Position numbers and translations under genes: made by a program
Shown here: positions 43,683 to 55,001 of the stretch, piece by piece
How positions within the stretch are numbered: the stretch's first letter is position 1
Layout: the number at the start of each line of letters is the position of its first letter
Source of the DNA: Acanthamoeba castellanii str. Neff
Lineage: Eukaryota; Discosea; Longamoebia; Acanthamoebidae
Reading direction: 5' to 3'
NCBI RefSeq assembly: GCF_000313135.1
Contig: NW_004457606.1
Coordinates: 1-64,000, forward strand
DNA: 64,000 nt
The notes under the pieces: generated by a model
Database searches by the model: none
Seen by the model: the letters and a program-made list of their open reading frames with translations, nothing else
Told to the model about the DNA's origin: nothing

Positions 43683-45770
43683 GNNNNNNNNNNNNNNNNN
43701 NNNNTGTGTGCGTGTGCGTGCGCGATTGCCAGCTTCTAAACAGGCGCGATTTGTTCGAGACCTACACTCTGGCGCGGCCCGAGAAGTTGGACCCGACCGA
43801 CAGCCGAACCCAAGTCGCGCCATTCCCTCAGAAGAGGTGCGCCGAACCCTCCAATGCCCCCTGCTACTTTCATACTGATGGCTTGACGCGTCACTACCCA
43901 CCGCACGCGCCGCACGCGCCACATGGAACGCACGGCACTCACGCACGCATTCCTTTCAAAGGGGCATCGAGTTCCTGGTCGAGTGCAAGGAGCTGTCGTT
44001 TGCCCTGGGCAAGCTGGAGCCCTTCTTCTGTTCGCTGGTCCTCGTCGATGTCCAGGCTCGGCAGCGCGTGTCGGAAACGTTTCACTTTGACCTCAACACC
44101 GACCCGCTCGCCAAGCTCATCCCCACCCGACTGGTACCTGCCACGTCACGTCACGTGTGTGTCGTGTCGTGTGTGTCGTGTGTGTTGTGTCAAATTTTTT
44201 TGGCTGGGCGTAATAGTTGCGCGTCGCGCAGGGCGATGGCGAGAAAGTGGATCGAGAGACGTGTACGCCGCGCGCGCTGTTCCGCGTGGGCAGCCTGCCG
44301 CAGCCCTCGTCGAGCCTCTACCTGGTGCTGCGGATCGAGCAGGTGGCCCGCGGCGACCCCGACAGCGCGGCCGACCCCTACTTCAAGCACGCCACCGTAC
44401 GCCGCCTCTCTCGCATCGCAAGTCTTTTCGTACAAAGCGCGCGTTCCAGAGCAACTTACATGCATAACCGCGTAACCCATTGAACAACACACAACACACA
44501 CAACACACACAACACACAACACACACAACACACACAACACAACAACAGATCAAGCAAAAGGAGCGGGCCAAGTTCATCAAGGAGCTGGAGGCCAGCTGCG
44601 ACCGTCTGGGCAAGTACACGCAACCGTTCGCCTGGTCCGCGGTTCAGGTTCGTGGGTCAGACCACTTTGACATTTAAGGTGTCGCTCTGCGTCACTGACG
44701 ACTGGCTGCTGGGGTGACCACAACAGGTCTTCGACGACAAGGGCAATTTCGTGCTGCCGCGCGAGGTGGTGATGCAGAATCTCACCCGCATCAAGGACGA
44801 CCAGAGCGACGACAAACTGTACGACCTCATCAAGAAGCGCGAGAAGGACACAAAGGTACCGTTGTTGTGCGCCTTCGACGCTGTGTGTGCGTGTCGTGTC
44901 GTGTCGTGTGCGCGTGCGTTGTGTCAACTGTGCGTTCCTAAATATCCACGAAATGCAGGCCAAGTTCATTCCGGGCTACTTTAAGATGGACGCCACAATG
45001 CTCGAGGACAAGGACCTGGTGGAGCTGCCCGGCCGCATCGACCCCTCCTACGTGCCTGTCCAACCCGCCGGCTCCGACGTACATACCATACATACCCCAA
45101 TGCCTTGCGCGCGTGTCGTGTCGTGTGCGCGTGTGCGGTGGTACGTGTGCTCAAGTCCCTTCAAAAACAATTCGTGCAGTTCATCAAGGAGATCGCGTGG
45201 TTCAACCAGGAGAGGCAGGAACCGTCCCCCGCCATCGACTACGTCAACCACTTGTACCCTCCTCCACCAGAAACAACACTATAATAATATTAACATTAAT
45301 AACAATAATAATAATAATCCCCTGTACTCACCGATGGAGGTTGGCGGTGGTACCGCAGGTACGTGTACATAGACTCGGTCAACCTCAACAAGTGGAAGGG
45401 CAAGGGCGAGTGCAAGAACATCGGCGTGCGCGTCCAGCTTCGCGATTCCGACGCCGACCCCCAGGCCTCCGGGCTTCCGGTACGGGCTTACTCCTCGTCA
45501 GCGCGCCACCTTAAACTTATTCCCCCACGCTGCTGCCGTCTCCTTAACATTTGGAATTCAGGCGATTTATGGAGGCAGCAGTCGGGGCAAGCTCGTGTCC
45601 CAGTTCGACACGGCGATCCGGATCAACGACAAGAAGCCCACCTACTACCATGAGATCAAGGTCCGGCTGCCCAGCCAGCTCGGGCCGCAGCACCACCTCT
45701 TCTTCATCTTCTACAACGTCGGCGTCAAGCCCAAGTCGCAGACCGAGGTAACACACACGCACGCACGCAC

Positions 45771-45819
<49 letters not shown>

Positions 45820-48800
45820 CACCACACACACACGCACAGCATCACGACAAAGATAGCTTATTGATTTGGACATGTTAGTCGGTGTGTGCCTACGCCTATC
45901 TGCCGCTGCTGGATGATGAAGGCAGGGTGCTGACCGACGAGCCGAAGCGGCTGCCGGTGTCCAGCGCCGTGGTGGCCTCCTACCGCTCATCGGCCGTCGA
46001 AGAAAGCATGCAGGTACTCCCCAACAGCCCTTGCCGCGCGCGCGAGCGCACACACACCACCACCGCACACAACACACACTAATCGGTTGGGTGATGCGCG
46101 TTGCAGTGGCTCGACAATGGCAAGCCGCTGTTCATCGTTCGAACGAAGCTCGTCTCGACGCTCTACACACAGGATCAGCACCTCCACGCCTTCTTCAAGC
46201 ACTACTCCTCCGAACGCAACGACGAGCTCCTTGACAAGGTAGAAGTTCCGTGCATTCTTCACATGCGCTGCATTCCTGGAATGATCTTCTTGACACGCAC
46301 GCGCGCACAGGCCATCAAGGGGATCAAGCAGGCGTCGGGCCAGGCGCAGGTGCAGTTCTTCCCGGTCCTGCTGAACCAGTTGGCCTACGTCATGTGCAAC
46401 ATGTCGCCCGATGCCGCGCGCGAGGCCTTCCTCGCTATCCCCGTCCTCCTCAACAGGTTTTCACCTCCTGACTGGCACACGCACCACCGCACACGCACAC
46501 GCACACGCATATCGCACACGCACACTGATGTGCACGCGTATGTAGTGTGGAGGTGATGACGCTGGTGAGCGGTCGGCGTACGCGGAACCCCAACCTGACG
46601 TCGTACCTCGAGTACGTGCTCGACCTGCCCAAGAAGACCAAGACGCCCCTCCACGAGGCCCTCTGCAGGCAATGGCTCCGCCTCATCATGCTGCCAGAGG
46701 TGGCGCGCTTCGCCTGGTTCCTGTTCGAAGCCATCGTCAAGTCCATGCTCTTGACCCTCAAGAAGGCTGGTCTCTTGGGTACGCCTGCCCACCAACATTC
46801 TTTCACACAATAATTGAATAATTCTATTAATTAATTAAGAAAAAGAAAAATGACCATAAATACGCTACATTTTTCTTGATTTATTTATATACTTAAATAA
46901 AATATTATTTATTACTCACGGGTCTTGGGTGCGGTGTACACAGGAGACGACAGCCGACGAAAGGAGTACTTCGCGCCCGAGTTCGTGGACGAGCTGGGCA
47001 AGCTCGTGCATCTGATCATGCGCGGGATTCGCAACGGCGAGCCCTGGTGTGCGCTCGTGGCCGCCGACCTCAACACCAGCGTCGGCCTTTTCCTCAAGGA
47101 CCTCCTCTCCGTCATGGACCGCGGTGCCGTGCTCGGAATGGTACGAGTTTGTACGTGTGCGTGTGCGTGTGCGGTGGTGCGTGTGCGTGTGCGTGTGCGG
47201 TCGTTCTAACCGCGATGGGCAGGTCGATGACTACGTGGCCAAGATTTGTCCGACGAACGACTCGGCGGTGCTGGTCAAGTTCAAGTTCAACATCCTCAAG
47301 ATCGTGTGCGACCACGAGCACTACGTGCCCCTCAACGTGCCCGTATCGCCCGGCATCGTGTCTGTTCCCGCCATCCCAGCCCAGTTCTGGTAGCCCAGCC
47401 CCTCTTTTTTCTATTATTCATCACTATTTACATTCAAAATGATTACAAGTTGTAATTGTTATATTGTAATTTCAATTCCTGATACTCATTTATTTTTATT
47501 TTTTTTTGTGATCGTGTTGTTTGTTTACAGGAAATCGCACTTCCTGGCTGGTCTCGTGATCCACGAAATCACTGCATGCCTCCACCGCGACAAGCTCATC
47601 CGTTCCGAGGTACGGCGGCACCGGCCACTCTACTTCAACATGAAAACACGTCTATAATTTTTATTATAGAAATGAATAACCAATACCCCACCATTTGTAC
47701 AATCCGACTCGCTCCTCCTGCAGGCCATCTCGACGCTCCGGTGGTTGTTGTGGAAGCACGACACCGACAAGCGATACCAGGAACCCGCGGCCAAGCAGCG
47801 CGTCGCTGGAATCTACTTCCCCTACATTCTCCTCGTACCGGTCCCCCACATTCACTCCTTAATTGCTGATGATGTTCTCACACCCATGCGTGTCGTGTGC
47901 GATGGTGTGTGCGGTGCCTGCGTGCGATGTGTTGGGCACGCACAGTTGTTGGAGAGGGCCACGATCCTGCAGGGCATGAGCGATGAGGAGAGGCGCGATT
48001 GGTTGGTCTGCTTCATGTGGATCGTCAAGAACTGCGATCACCTGAAGCTCCTGCGCCAGTGGTGGAAGAAGGACACTCTCAAGAATGTCAAGGCCTTCTT
48101 CGTCATCGTGGGCCTCGCCATCCAGACATTCCAGGCACGCATTCCACGCATTCCTCTCTCAATATTGCTGTATGTTGTGTGTGTGTCGTGGACACGGCTG
48201 ACGGCCCGTCGTCTATCACAGGAGCCGCATCTGAAGCGCGAGCTGGGATTCACGGTGCTCGACGTCGCCGATGAATTCATGCTCGACTTTCATTTCGAAC
48301 TCAAGGACCAGACCAAGGAGCACATGGCACGGCACCACCTCCCCCCGACATTCCGCACATTGCTTGCATTATGTATAATGTGAACCGTGACGTGGCCTAA
48401 CCATACACCCACCGCCGCGCGCAGGAATGTCTGTTCCGGGCGCTCGGGCTGCTGCTCCAGGGCGAGTCCAGCGTGTCGCTGCTCGGCTCGCTGTTCTCGA
48501 CGCTGCGCTACTTCATCAACACCTACCCGCAGACCCTCTTCCGCTGGACCAACACCAGCTACTGCGGCGACCTCTGCTTCGAGATCCTGCGCCACTGCAA
48601 CCTGCCGCACGCCGTCGTCCGCGCCAAGGCCGCCGCCCTCTTCTACCTCCTCATCAAGGCACGCATTCCTTACATTCATGTTCTTTTGGCGGGAATTCTG
48701 ATCGTGGGTCGTGTGTCGTGTGCAACGCGCAGACCAACTACGCGGAGACAAAGTCGATTGCGCGCACCCGGCTGCAGTCGACGATCGCGGTGTCGCGGCT

Positions 48801-51604
48801 CACCGGTACTGTGAAGGAGTACTCGTTCCTGACCGCGTCGCTGGCCGCCGTCACAACCTACACCAAGCGCGACGCCCGCAACACTCACCTGCAGGGCGAA
48901 ACCGAGAACTTGTGCAAGAGGCTGCTCGAGGTTCGACACGACACGACACGCATGACACGCACGACACGCACGTGAACAATCGTTAATGGTGGTGGCCCTG
49001 GGCAGGTCATCAAGCACTCGCTGGACATGGCCGAGTACGCCTACGATCGGGAAATGACGACCGACCTCTACTACCAGGTCTCCCTCGGCTACACCGACTC
49101 GCCCGACCTGCGCGTGACGTGGCTCGACAACCTCGGCAACTTCCACCTCGAGGTAACACACACACACACACACGCGTGAATGCAACAGCCACGCACCGCA
49201 CACACCGCATACAGCGCTGATTTGGTGGTGGTGGGTTGCCAGCAACGGAACTTCGACGAGGCGGTGCAGTGCAAGATGCACGCGGCGGCGTTGATCTGCG
49301 AGTTCCTGACGAAGCAAAACGGCAAGACGGAGGGCATCCCCGCCACCAATGCCGCGTTTGCCCCCGTGTCGCCCAACATTCCGCACGAGACTGGCCTGCC
49401 CAACATCTCCATCGACACCGGCGTACCCTCCCTCAGCTCTCAGCCCTCTGTTTAGTTTACTTTTCTGTTGACGCTGCTAACGCGCGCGTGCGTGTGCGGT
49501 TGTGCGTGTGCCGTGCGGGCGGTTGGGGTTTGTAGGGCGAGGAGGGCATGTACAACCCCAAGGTGTTCTCGGAGGCGGGTCTCGTCCGCGTTTTGACCGA
49601 GGCCATCACCATCGCCAAGAACGTACGCGCCTCCGAATTCAATGGGCCGCATTTGTTTGGCCTTTTTTGTTCTATATGCGCCGCCGGTTCATGTCTCGAC
49701 ACGACGCGACAATTGATCTGTCGTTGGGCCTACCCCAGGCCAATCTGTACGAGCTGGTGATCGACGTCTACAAGTTCGTGGTCGACATCCACCAGAAGGA
49801 GCGCGACTACGGCCAGCTGGGCGAGTGCTTCCGCGACCTCAAGGTCGTCTGCGAGGCCCTCGTCAAGTCGGTACATATTTCCGGCCATCCCGTGTGTCGC
49901 GTGTGTCGTGTGTGTTGTGTGTGTTGCGCTGAGCTCTTCATATGTGACAACAGAACGCGGAGAAGGCGCGTTTGTTCAGCAACTACTACCGGGTGGCCTT
50001 CTTCGGCAAGCAGTGGCGCGACCTCCAGGGCAAGGAGTTCGTCTACCGCGCCAACGACACCGTCCGCCTCAACGACTTCACCACCCGCCTCAAGGTCGCT
50101 TCTTCTCCCACCTTCCCTCATCATCTCGCCAGCCTCAGCGCACACACACTCAACCGATTCCGTGTGTCGTGCGTGTCGTGCGTGTCGTGAAACAGAGCCA
50201 GTTTTCCTCCAAGTTTGGGGACAAGGTGGAGATACTGGGCAACATCAGCGTTGACCTGGCCAAGCTCAAGGAGGACGTCTGCTACTTCCAGGTGGTGTCG
50301 CTCACCGAGTACTTCGACGCCGTGGACCTCACCAGCCGACCCAACCTGTGGGACCGAAAATTCAATCTGGGTATTTCCTTTATTATTTAAAAATTAATTT
50401 CTTTTTATTGTATTATTATTTTTGATATTGTCTTGTTTTGCATTCGGTGCTGACGTAGCGCGCGAACTATTTACAGACCAGTTCATCTTCGAGAGCCCGT
50501 TCACGAAGAGCGGCAAGGCCCACGGCGATCTGGCCGACCAGTGCAAGCGGAAGACCATTCTGCGCACGGCCAAGGCCTTCCCCTTCGTCAAGAGTCGACT
50601 GCCCGTCATCGAAAAGAAGGAGGTACGCATCATGCCTGATTCAATTCACACGACACACGACACACGACACACGACACACGACACACGACACACGACACAC
50701 GACACACGACACACGACACACGACACACGACACACGACACACGACACACGACACACGACACACGACACACGACACACGACACACGACACACGACACACGA
50801 CACTCGACACCGACACACGACACGCGCGTGCTCATGGTGTAAATTCTCAATTCGTGGCGCAGATCATTTTGGAGCCGATCGAGACGGCGATTGAGCTCGT
50901 GGAAGGCCGCATCGTCGCGCTGCGTTCGGAGTTGGACACCACGCCCCCCAACACCAAGACGCTGCAGCAAGTCCTTCAGGCACGCTCACCCCACATCGCC
51001 GCTTTCTCCGCATCTACCCTAACTCTCGTCATGTCATGCTCTGTTGTTGTGTGTTGTGTGTTGTGTGTTGTGTGTTGTGTGTTGTGTGTTGTGTGTTGTG
51101 TGTTGTGTGTTGTGTGTTGTATTGTGTGTTGTGTGGTGTGGGTTGTGTGTTGTTGTTGAAAACAGGGAAGCGTGCTGGTCACGGTGAACGCCGGTCCGCT
51201 GGCGATCGCTAAGATCTTCCTGGGCAATTACGCGAACTACCCCACCCAGCACATCGCCAGGTAAGTCCAATCTCTCTCACAATTTGAATGCGTGTGCGGT
51301 CGTGCGTGTGCGTGTGCGTGTGAGCTGATCCATCATAATCATCGTCGTCGTCATCAAAGGTTACAAGAGGTGATCATCAGCTTCGTGAAGCTGTGCCAGT
51401 TCGCGCTGGTGCTCAACAAGACCCTCATCCAGCCCGACCAGGAGGAGTTCCAGGTGCAGCTCGAAGCCGGCTACGAAAACTTGAAGAAGGAACTACAGGT
51501 ACCCTCCCTCGCGCCACCTTCTCCGCGTGTGCGGTGTGTTGACCACGTAACGCAACCACCACCACCAGGTCTACATGCCGGGTCCCAAGGCTGCCGCTCA
51601 GTAG
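42498..51604 (+). CDS. DOCK-family guanine nucleotide exchange factor (zizimin/DOCK-C/D type)
   Basis: About 30 exons over 9.1 kb encode a large Rho-GTPase exchange factor. The N-terminal exon (42498-42914) is Ser/Pro-rich. IEFLVECKELSFALGKLEPF and SETFHFDLNTDPLAK match the N-terminal DOCK block of the zizimin group. A DHR1/C2 domain lies at about 45360-45980 (YVYIDSVNLNKWKGKGECKN, RLPSQLGPQHHLFFIFYNV). An armadillo-like middle follows. The DHR2 catalytic domain spans about 49740-51590, with NYYRVAFFGKQWRDLQGKEF and the nucleotide-sensor loop QGSVLVTVNAGPLAIAKIFL near 51166. I saw no PH domain. It should activate Rac/Cdc42-type GTPases at the membrane. Three introns appear to begin with GC. 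An assembly gap lies in one intron, and several introns consist of tandem 5-7-mers. The stop is at 51602. Confidence 0.88.
43605..43704. repeat. (TG)n microsatellite with 21-N assembly gap
   Basis: An intron of the DOCK gene contains about 40 TG units ending at a run of 21 unknown bases (43684-43704), with TGTGTGCG continuing beyond. The gap is almost certainly a collapsed simple repeat, so the true intron length is unknown. Confidence 0.95.
50645..50805 (+). repeat. (CACACGA)n tandem heptamer in a DOCK intron
   Basis: About 22 nearly perfect copies of CACACGA fill most of one intron. Six-frame translation gives artificial RHTT/THDTRH repeats, which are not coding. Confidence 0.95.
51045..51160 (+). 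repeat. (TTGTGTG)n tandem heptamer in a DOCK intron
   Basis: About 13 copies of TTGTGTG, the near-complement in character of the CACACGA array one intron upstream. It sits between a GC-type donor at 50980 and the acceptor at 51165. Confidence 0.9.
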
Positions 51605-51659
51605 CCCGCCCACCACCGCCACTCCGCCACTTTTTGTTGAACACATTATTTATTATTCG

Positions 51660-51990
51660 CTTGTCTACCGCGTTCATGGCCAGGTTCAACTGCGAGTGTC
51701 GTGTGCGTGCGTGTAGTGTGCGGGTGAGTGTGTGTGCTTTGGGACGCACCTTGTGACTTCGGTGCCACCAACACCAGCCACTGGGCTGCAACATTCTCGA
51801 GGAGGCGGCGTTCTCCTGCATCTGGACGAGGGCTGGACGTGGAGATGTGGAAAAAAGAAAAGGAACACGCCCTTCCGCTCGCGTGCCACAAATTCTTATG
51901 CTCCCCCATCCCCCTGAACCAAGTAGTACAGCACGCCAAGGAGGTCAGCCAGAAACTGCGACCCCCTATTACACGTGTATCCAAAAGGTA
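51660..51990 (-). pseudogene. Partial, degenerate copy of a DGAT2-family gene
   Basis: Plus-strand bases from about 51676 (GGCCAGGTTCAACTG) to about 51765 (GGGACGCACCT, TTCGGTGCC) match, with indels, the exon-intron-exon junction of the DGAT2-family gene at 20886-21005. That includes the intron sequence GAGTGTCGTGTGCGTG. Beyond that, similarity fades, and the frame that should encode LVPVYSFGATELYDQ is missing about four codons. No intact reading frame is left. It is best explained as a decayed duplicate fragment that kept its intron, hence DNA-level and not retro-copied. Confidence 0.5.
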
Positions 51991-52071
51991 CGCCCCTTTG
52001 CCCTAACCATCCATTTATTTATCAAATGAGGTGTTAAACAATATATCATGTAAAATCAAGAAGATTCAAGG

Positions 52072-53756
52072 ATGAACTCCCCTTTGGGCACCCCAAGTCC
52101 AACGAGCGGGCAGACTGCCTCGGGTGGCCCCGGCACCCGGTCGAAGAGCCGGTCGCTGCAGCGGGACATAACCCCCGAGGCGGTGCTGGGCATGCGGCAG
52201 AAGGCCCGTGGAGGGCGCGAGTTCCGGGTCAAGCTGGTGGGCCGCGACAACCGGTCCAACCGCTGGATGGCCGAGCGGCTGGTGCCCAAGGAGCTGATCC
52301 AGGCCTACCTCGACTCCCAGCCGGCCGCCAAGGCCGTGGCCATGTCATCGTCAACATCGTCATCACCGGCCACCACTACGCCGTCGCCCACCACCTCAAC
52401 CAAGGCCGCAAACAAGGCAGCTAACAAGGCGAGCGTGCAGAGCCCGAGAGTGACGTCAACACCGCTCAGCAGTCCCGCCATGATTGAGACAACGACGACG
52501 ACGACAGCGACTGTTGCATCATCGGCATCAACGCTGGCCTCCGGCAGCGGTGGCTTGGGGCGAAAGTCGCTGAAGCGGAAGAAGGTGGTGGCGGAAGCGG
52601 GCCACGGCCACCATCGAGGTGAAGACAGCGGCAGCAGGCAGCCGTACCCGCGCAAGCTGGCGGTGCACCAATACCGTGTATTGGAGGAGGTCTTCGAGAC
52701 AGAGGCGGGCGACACGGAACCCCAACTACTCCCCGGCGTGCCCCTCGTCGCACCTCCGCCCTGTGCAGTCGTGTACGCGACCTCGCTCCATCGTTGTGTG
52801 TTGCGTGTTGCGTGTTACGTGTTGCGTGTTGCGTGTTGCGTGTTGCGTGTTGCGTGTTGCGTGTTGTGTGTTGGATGTAGGGTGGTCTGTGTTAAGGAAT
52901 ACCATCAGCGGCAGATACTCGGGGTTGGACTTTACGGTGGTGAGCGACGGGCCAGCACAGCCGGACAAGCCTTCGATGCCACCAACCACCACCGCGGCGG
53001 TCATTCCGACCGTGGCGTCCACCACAGCCCCATCACCCTCCTTCTATGTCGGCACCTCGCCACTGCACCACTACCCTCAAGATCATCCAACACAGCACCA
53101 CCAACATCAGCACAACCAAACGCGGCAGCCTCCGCCTCAGCCGCACCAACACCAACAGCACTACCAACCGCCGCCACATCATCTCCCGACACAACAGCAG
53201 CTACGCTGGCCCGTTCCGGGCTCGACGTCGTCGCCGTCCGGCGCCGGCTGGGTCCCGGTACCCTGCTTTGGCGCCTGCCGGTCGGGGCCGTCTACGACTA
53301 CCACGAACCGCTACGGCTGCGGCGGCGCTGGGTGGTGGTACCGGGTACGGGTGCAGGTGCGGCGCGACGGGAACGCTCTGGGTCCAGGTGCGGTACGGGG
53401 AGCGCGCCGCCCTGGTGCGGGTCACCACCTCGGTCACCTTCGACGATGCCAAGAAGGTGGCGCTACGCGAATGGAACATTCGATCCCGGTAAGTCTTGGT
53501 GTGCGTGTGGTGTGCGTGTGCGTGTGCGTGTGCGTGTGCGTGTGCAGTGGTGCGTGTGGTGCGTGTGGTGCGTGTGGTGCGTGTGGTGCGCTGGGCTGAC
53601 CGGAGCATTGAAAACAGGAAAGAAGAGTTTTCGGTGTATGACGCCATTGGAGCCATCCTCGACTCCAGCGCGAGGATCAAGGAGGAGATAGGCGAGTGCG
53701 AGGTGTTCTACCTCAAACTCAGGAATCCCGCTGAACCTTTGCCCGCCTCTTCTTGA
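52072..53756 (+). CDS. Chromo-like domain protein with ubiquitin-like C-terminus
   Basis: The N-terminal exon reads ITPEAVLGMRQKARGGREFR followed by VKLVGRDNRSNRWMAERLVP, then LIQAYLDS. This resembles a chromodomain core (VKW.G, W.....L, LI..Y) in spacing but lacks some aromatic-cage residues. A long Ser/Thr/Ala linker and a basic stretch (RKSLKRKKVVAEAG) follow. An intron at about 52795-52880 holds (TTGCGTG)n. The middle is Gln/His/Pro-rich. The C-terminal exons encode WVQVRYGERAALVRVTTSVT and EEFSVYDAIGAILDSSARIK, which looks like a beta-grasp (ubiquitin-like/PB1/RA) fold. The frame between 53190 and 53400 is unresolved: either a short intron or a missing base. The function is unknown. Confidence 0.45.
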
Positions 53757-53916
53757 TGCTTCCTTAGGGTATAAATTAGAAATAAAACTAAACAAAAAAT
53801 GACGACAGAAATAAAGAGAAACAAAAATAACAATATTACCATTAAAGGAAACTATGTAAGCGCAGACAAGACTTGGATTGATTGCGTCGCAACAACAAAC
53901 ATCGAACCACACATCA

Positions 53917-54936
53917 TGAAGCTTTGGGCCTTCATCCTCCTGCTGTCTCTGGTCGCCTTGGCCTCCGCCTTACGTACCTCATCCATCTCCTTGGGAGACA
54001 AATTCAGTTTACCACCTTGGGGGGAGACATGATTGATGGTGTTGGGTGTGGTTATGGTGATGTAGCGAGGGATAGGAAGGAGACGGAGAAGCCCCTCCTG
54101 CCCCGCATCTTCCTGGACCTCACCAAGGGTGAGGTGCCCTACTTTACCGAAGAGGAGATGGCCTCTGAGCACTACAAGACTGCCATGGCCGTCGCCTGGA
54201 AGGCCGACGGCAAGATCAACGCGTACGCCAACCCCCCAAACATTATTCTATTCTGTTCTATGATGAATGATGATTATGCTTTTTTTTTGCTTGTTTTGTT
54301 GACTGAGTGGGCTTGGTTCGGGCCTGTAGCCGGTTCGGCAACATGCTGGCCGACCGCGTGAGCTCGGCCTACTTCGCTCCCTTCCTGTTCAAGTTCATCG
54401 GCGAGTGCGCCACCATCCCCGGTGCGTCCCCAGCACCACCACAAACATAGCTTTGTCAGACCATAGACCGTTGGCCTTACGACGTCACTCGTGTCGTATG
54501 TCGTGTCGTGTCGTGTCGTGTCGTGTCGTGTCGTGTCGTGTCGTGTCGTGTCGTGTCGTGTCGTGTCGTGTCGTGTCGTGTCGTGTCGTGTCGTGTCGTG
54601 TCGTGTCGTGTCGTGTCGTGTCGTGTCGTGTCGTGTCGTGTCGTGTCGTGTCGTGTCGTGTCGTGTCGTGTCGTGTCGTGTCGTGTCGTGTCGCGTGACT
54701 TGTGTGCACCAGACGCTCTCGCGTGGGAGCTCTCGATGCCCAAGCAGGAGGGCTCCCTCGTGAGGACCATTGTGCTCTCGCGCGAGCAGGGCTGGCTGGA
54801 GCTGAACCTCGCCACCGGGGAGTCCGTCCCCAGGACCAAAATCCCCGAGCGGTCCCTCCGCTCCCTCGCCGCCCAGCCCGTGGACGCCGTGGCCGTGGCC
54901 GTGGACGCCGTCGCCGTCGCCATCGCTGCCCAGTAG
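53917..54936 (+). CDS. Small secreted protein, unknown function
   Basis: Four exons (53917-53973, 54066-54222, 54330-54421, 54713-54936) join in frame to about 176 residues. The N-terminus MKLWAFILLLSLVALASAL is a clear signal peptide. The mature part has RIFLDLTKGEVPYFTEEEMA, YKTAMAVAWKADGKINARFG and NMLADRVSSAYFAPFLFKF, then PKQEGSLVRTIVLSREQGWL and an Ala/Val-rich end (PVDAVAVAVDAVAVAIAAQ) that could be a weak membrane or GPI signal. I recognise no family. Intron 3 consists almost entirely of (TCGTG)n. Confidence 0.6.
54492..54694 (+). repeat. (TCGTG)n pentamer array inside an intron
   Basis: About 40 uninterrupted copies of TCGTG make up most of a 290-nt intron. Open frames encoding VSCRV or DTTRH repeats through it are artefacts of the repeat. 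Confidence 0.95.
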
Positions 54937-55001
54937 AGACTCAACGTCATCACCATCATCGCACATGTGGCATCTATTCCATTATTCGAGAAACATGAAG
55001 C

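Noticed and set aside
50640..51160. Regular direct repeats that could suggest a CRISPR array or telomere-like DNA
   Set aside because: The units are 7 nt with no spacers, lie inside introns of a DOCK gene and do not match TTAGGG-type telomere repeats.
54485..54936. ORFs encoding VSCRV or DTTRHD repeats
   Set aside because: They are translations of an intronic TCGTG microsatellite with good splice sites around it.
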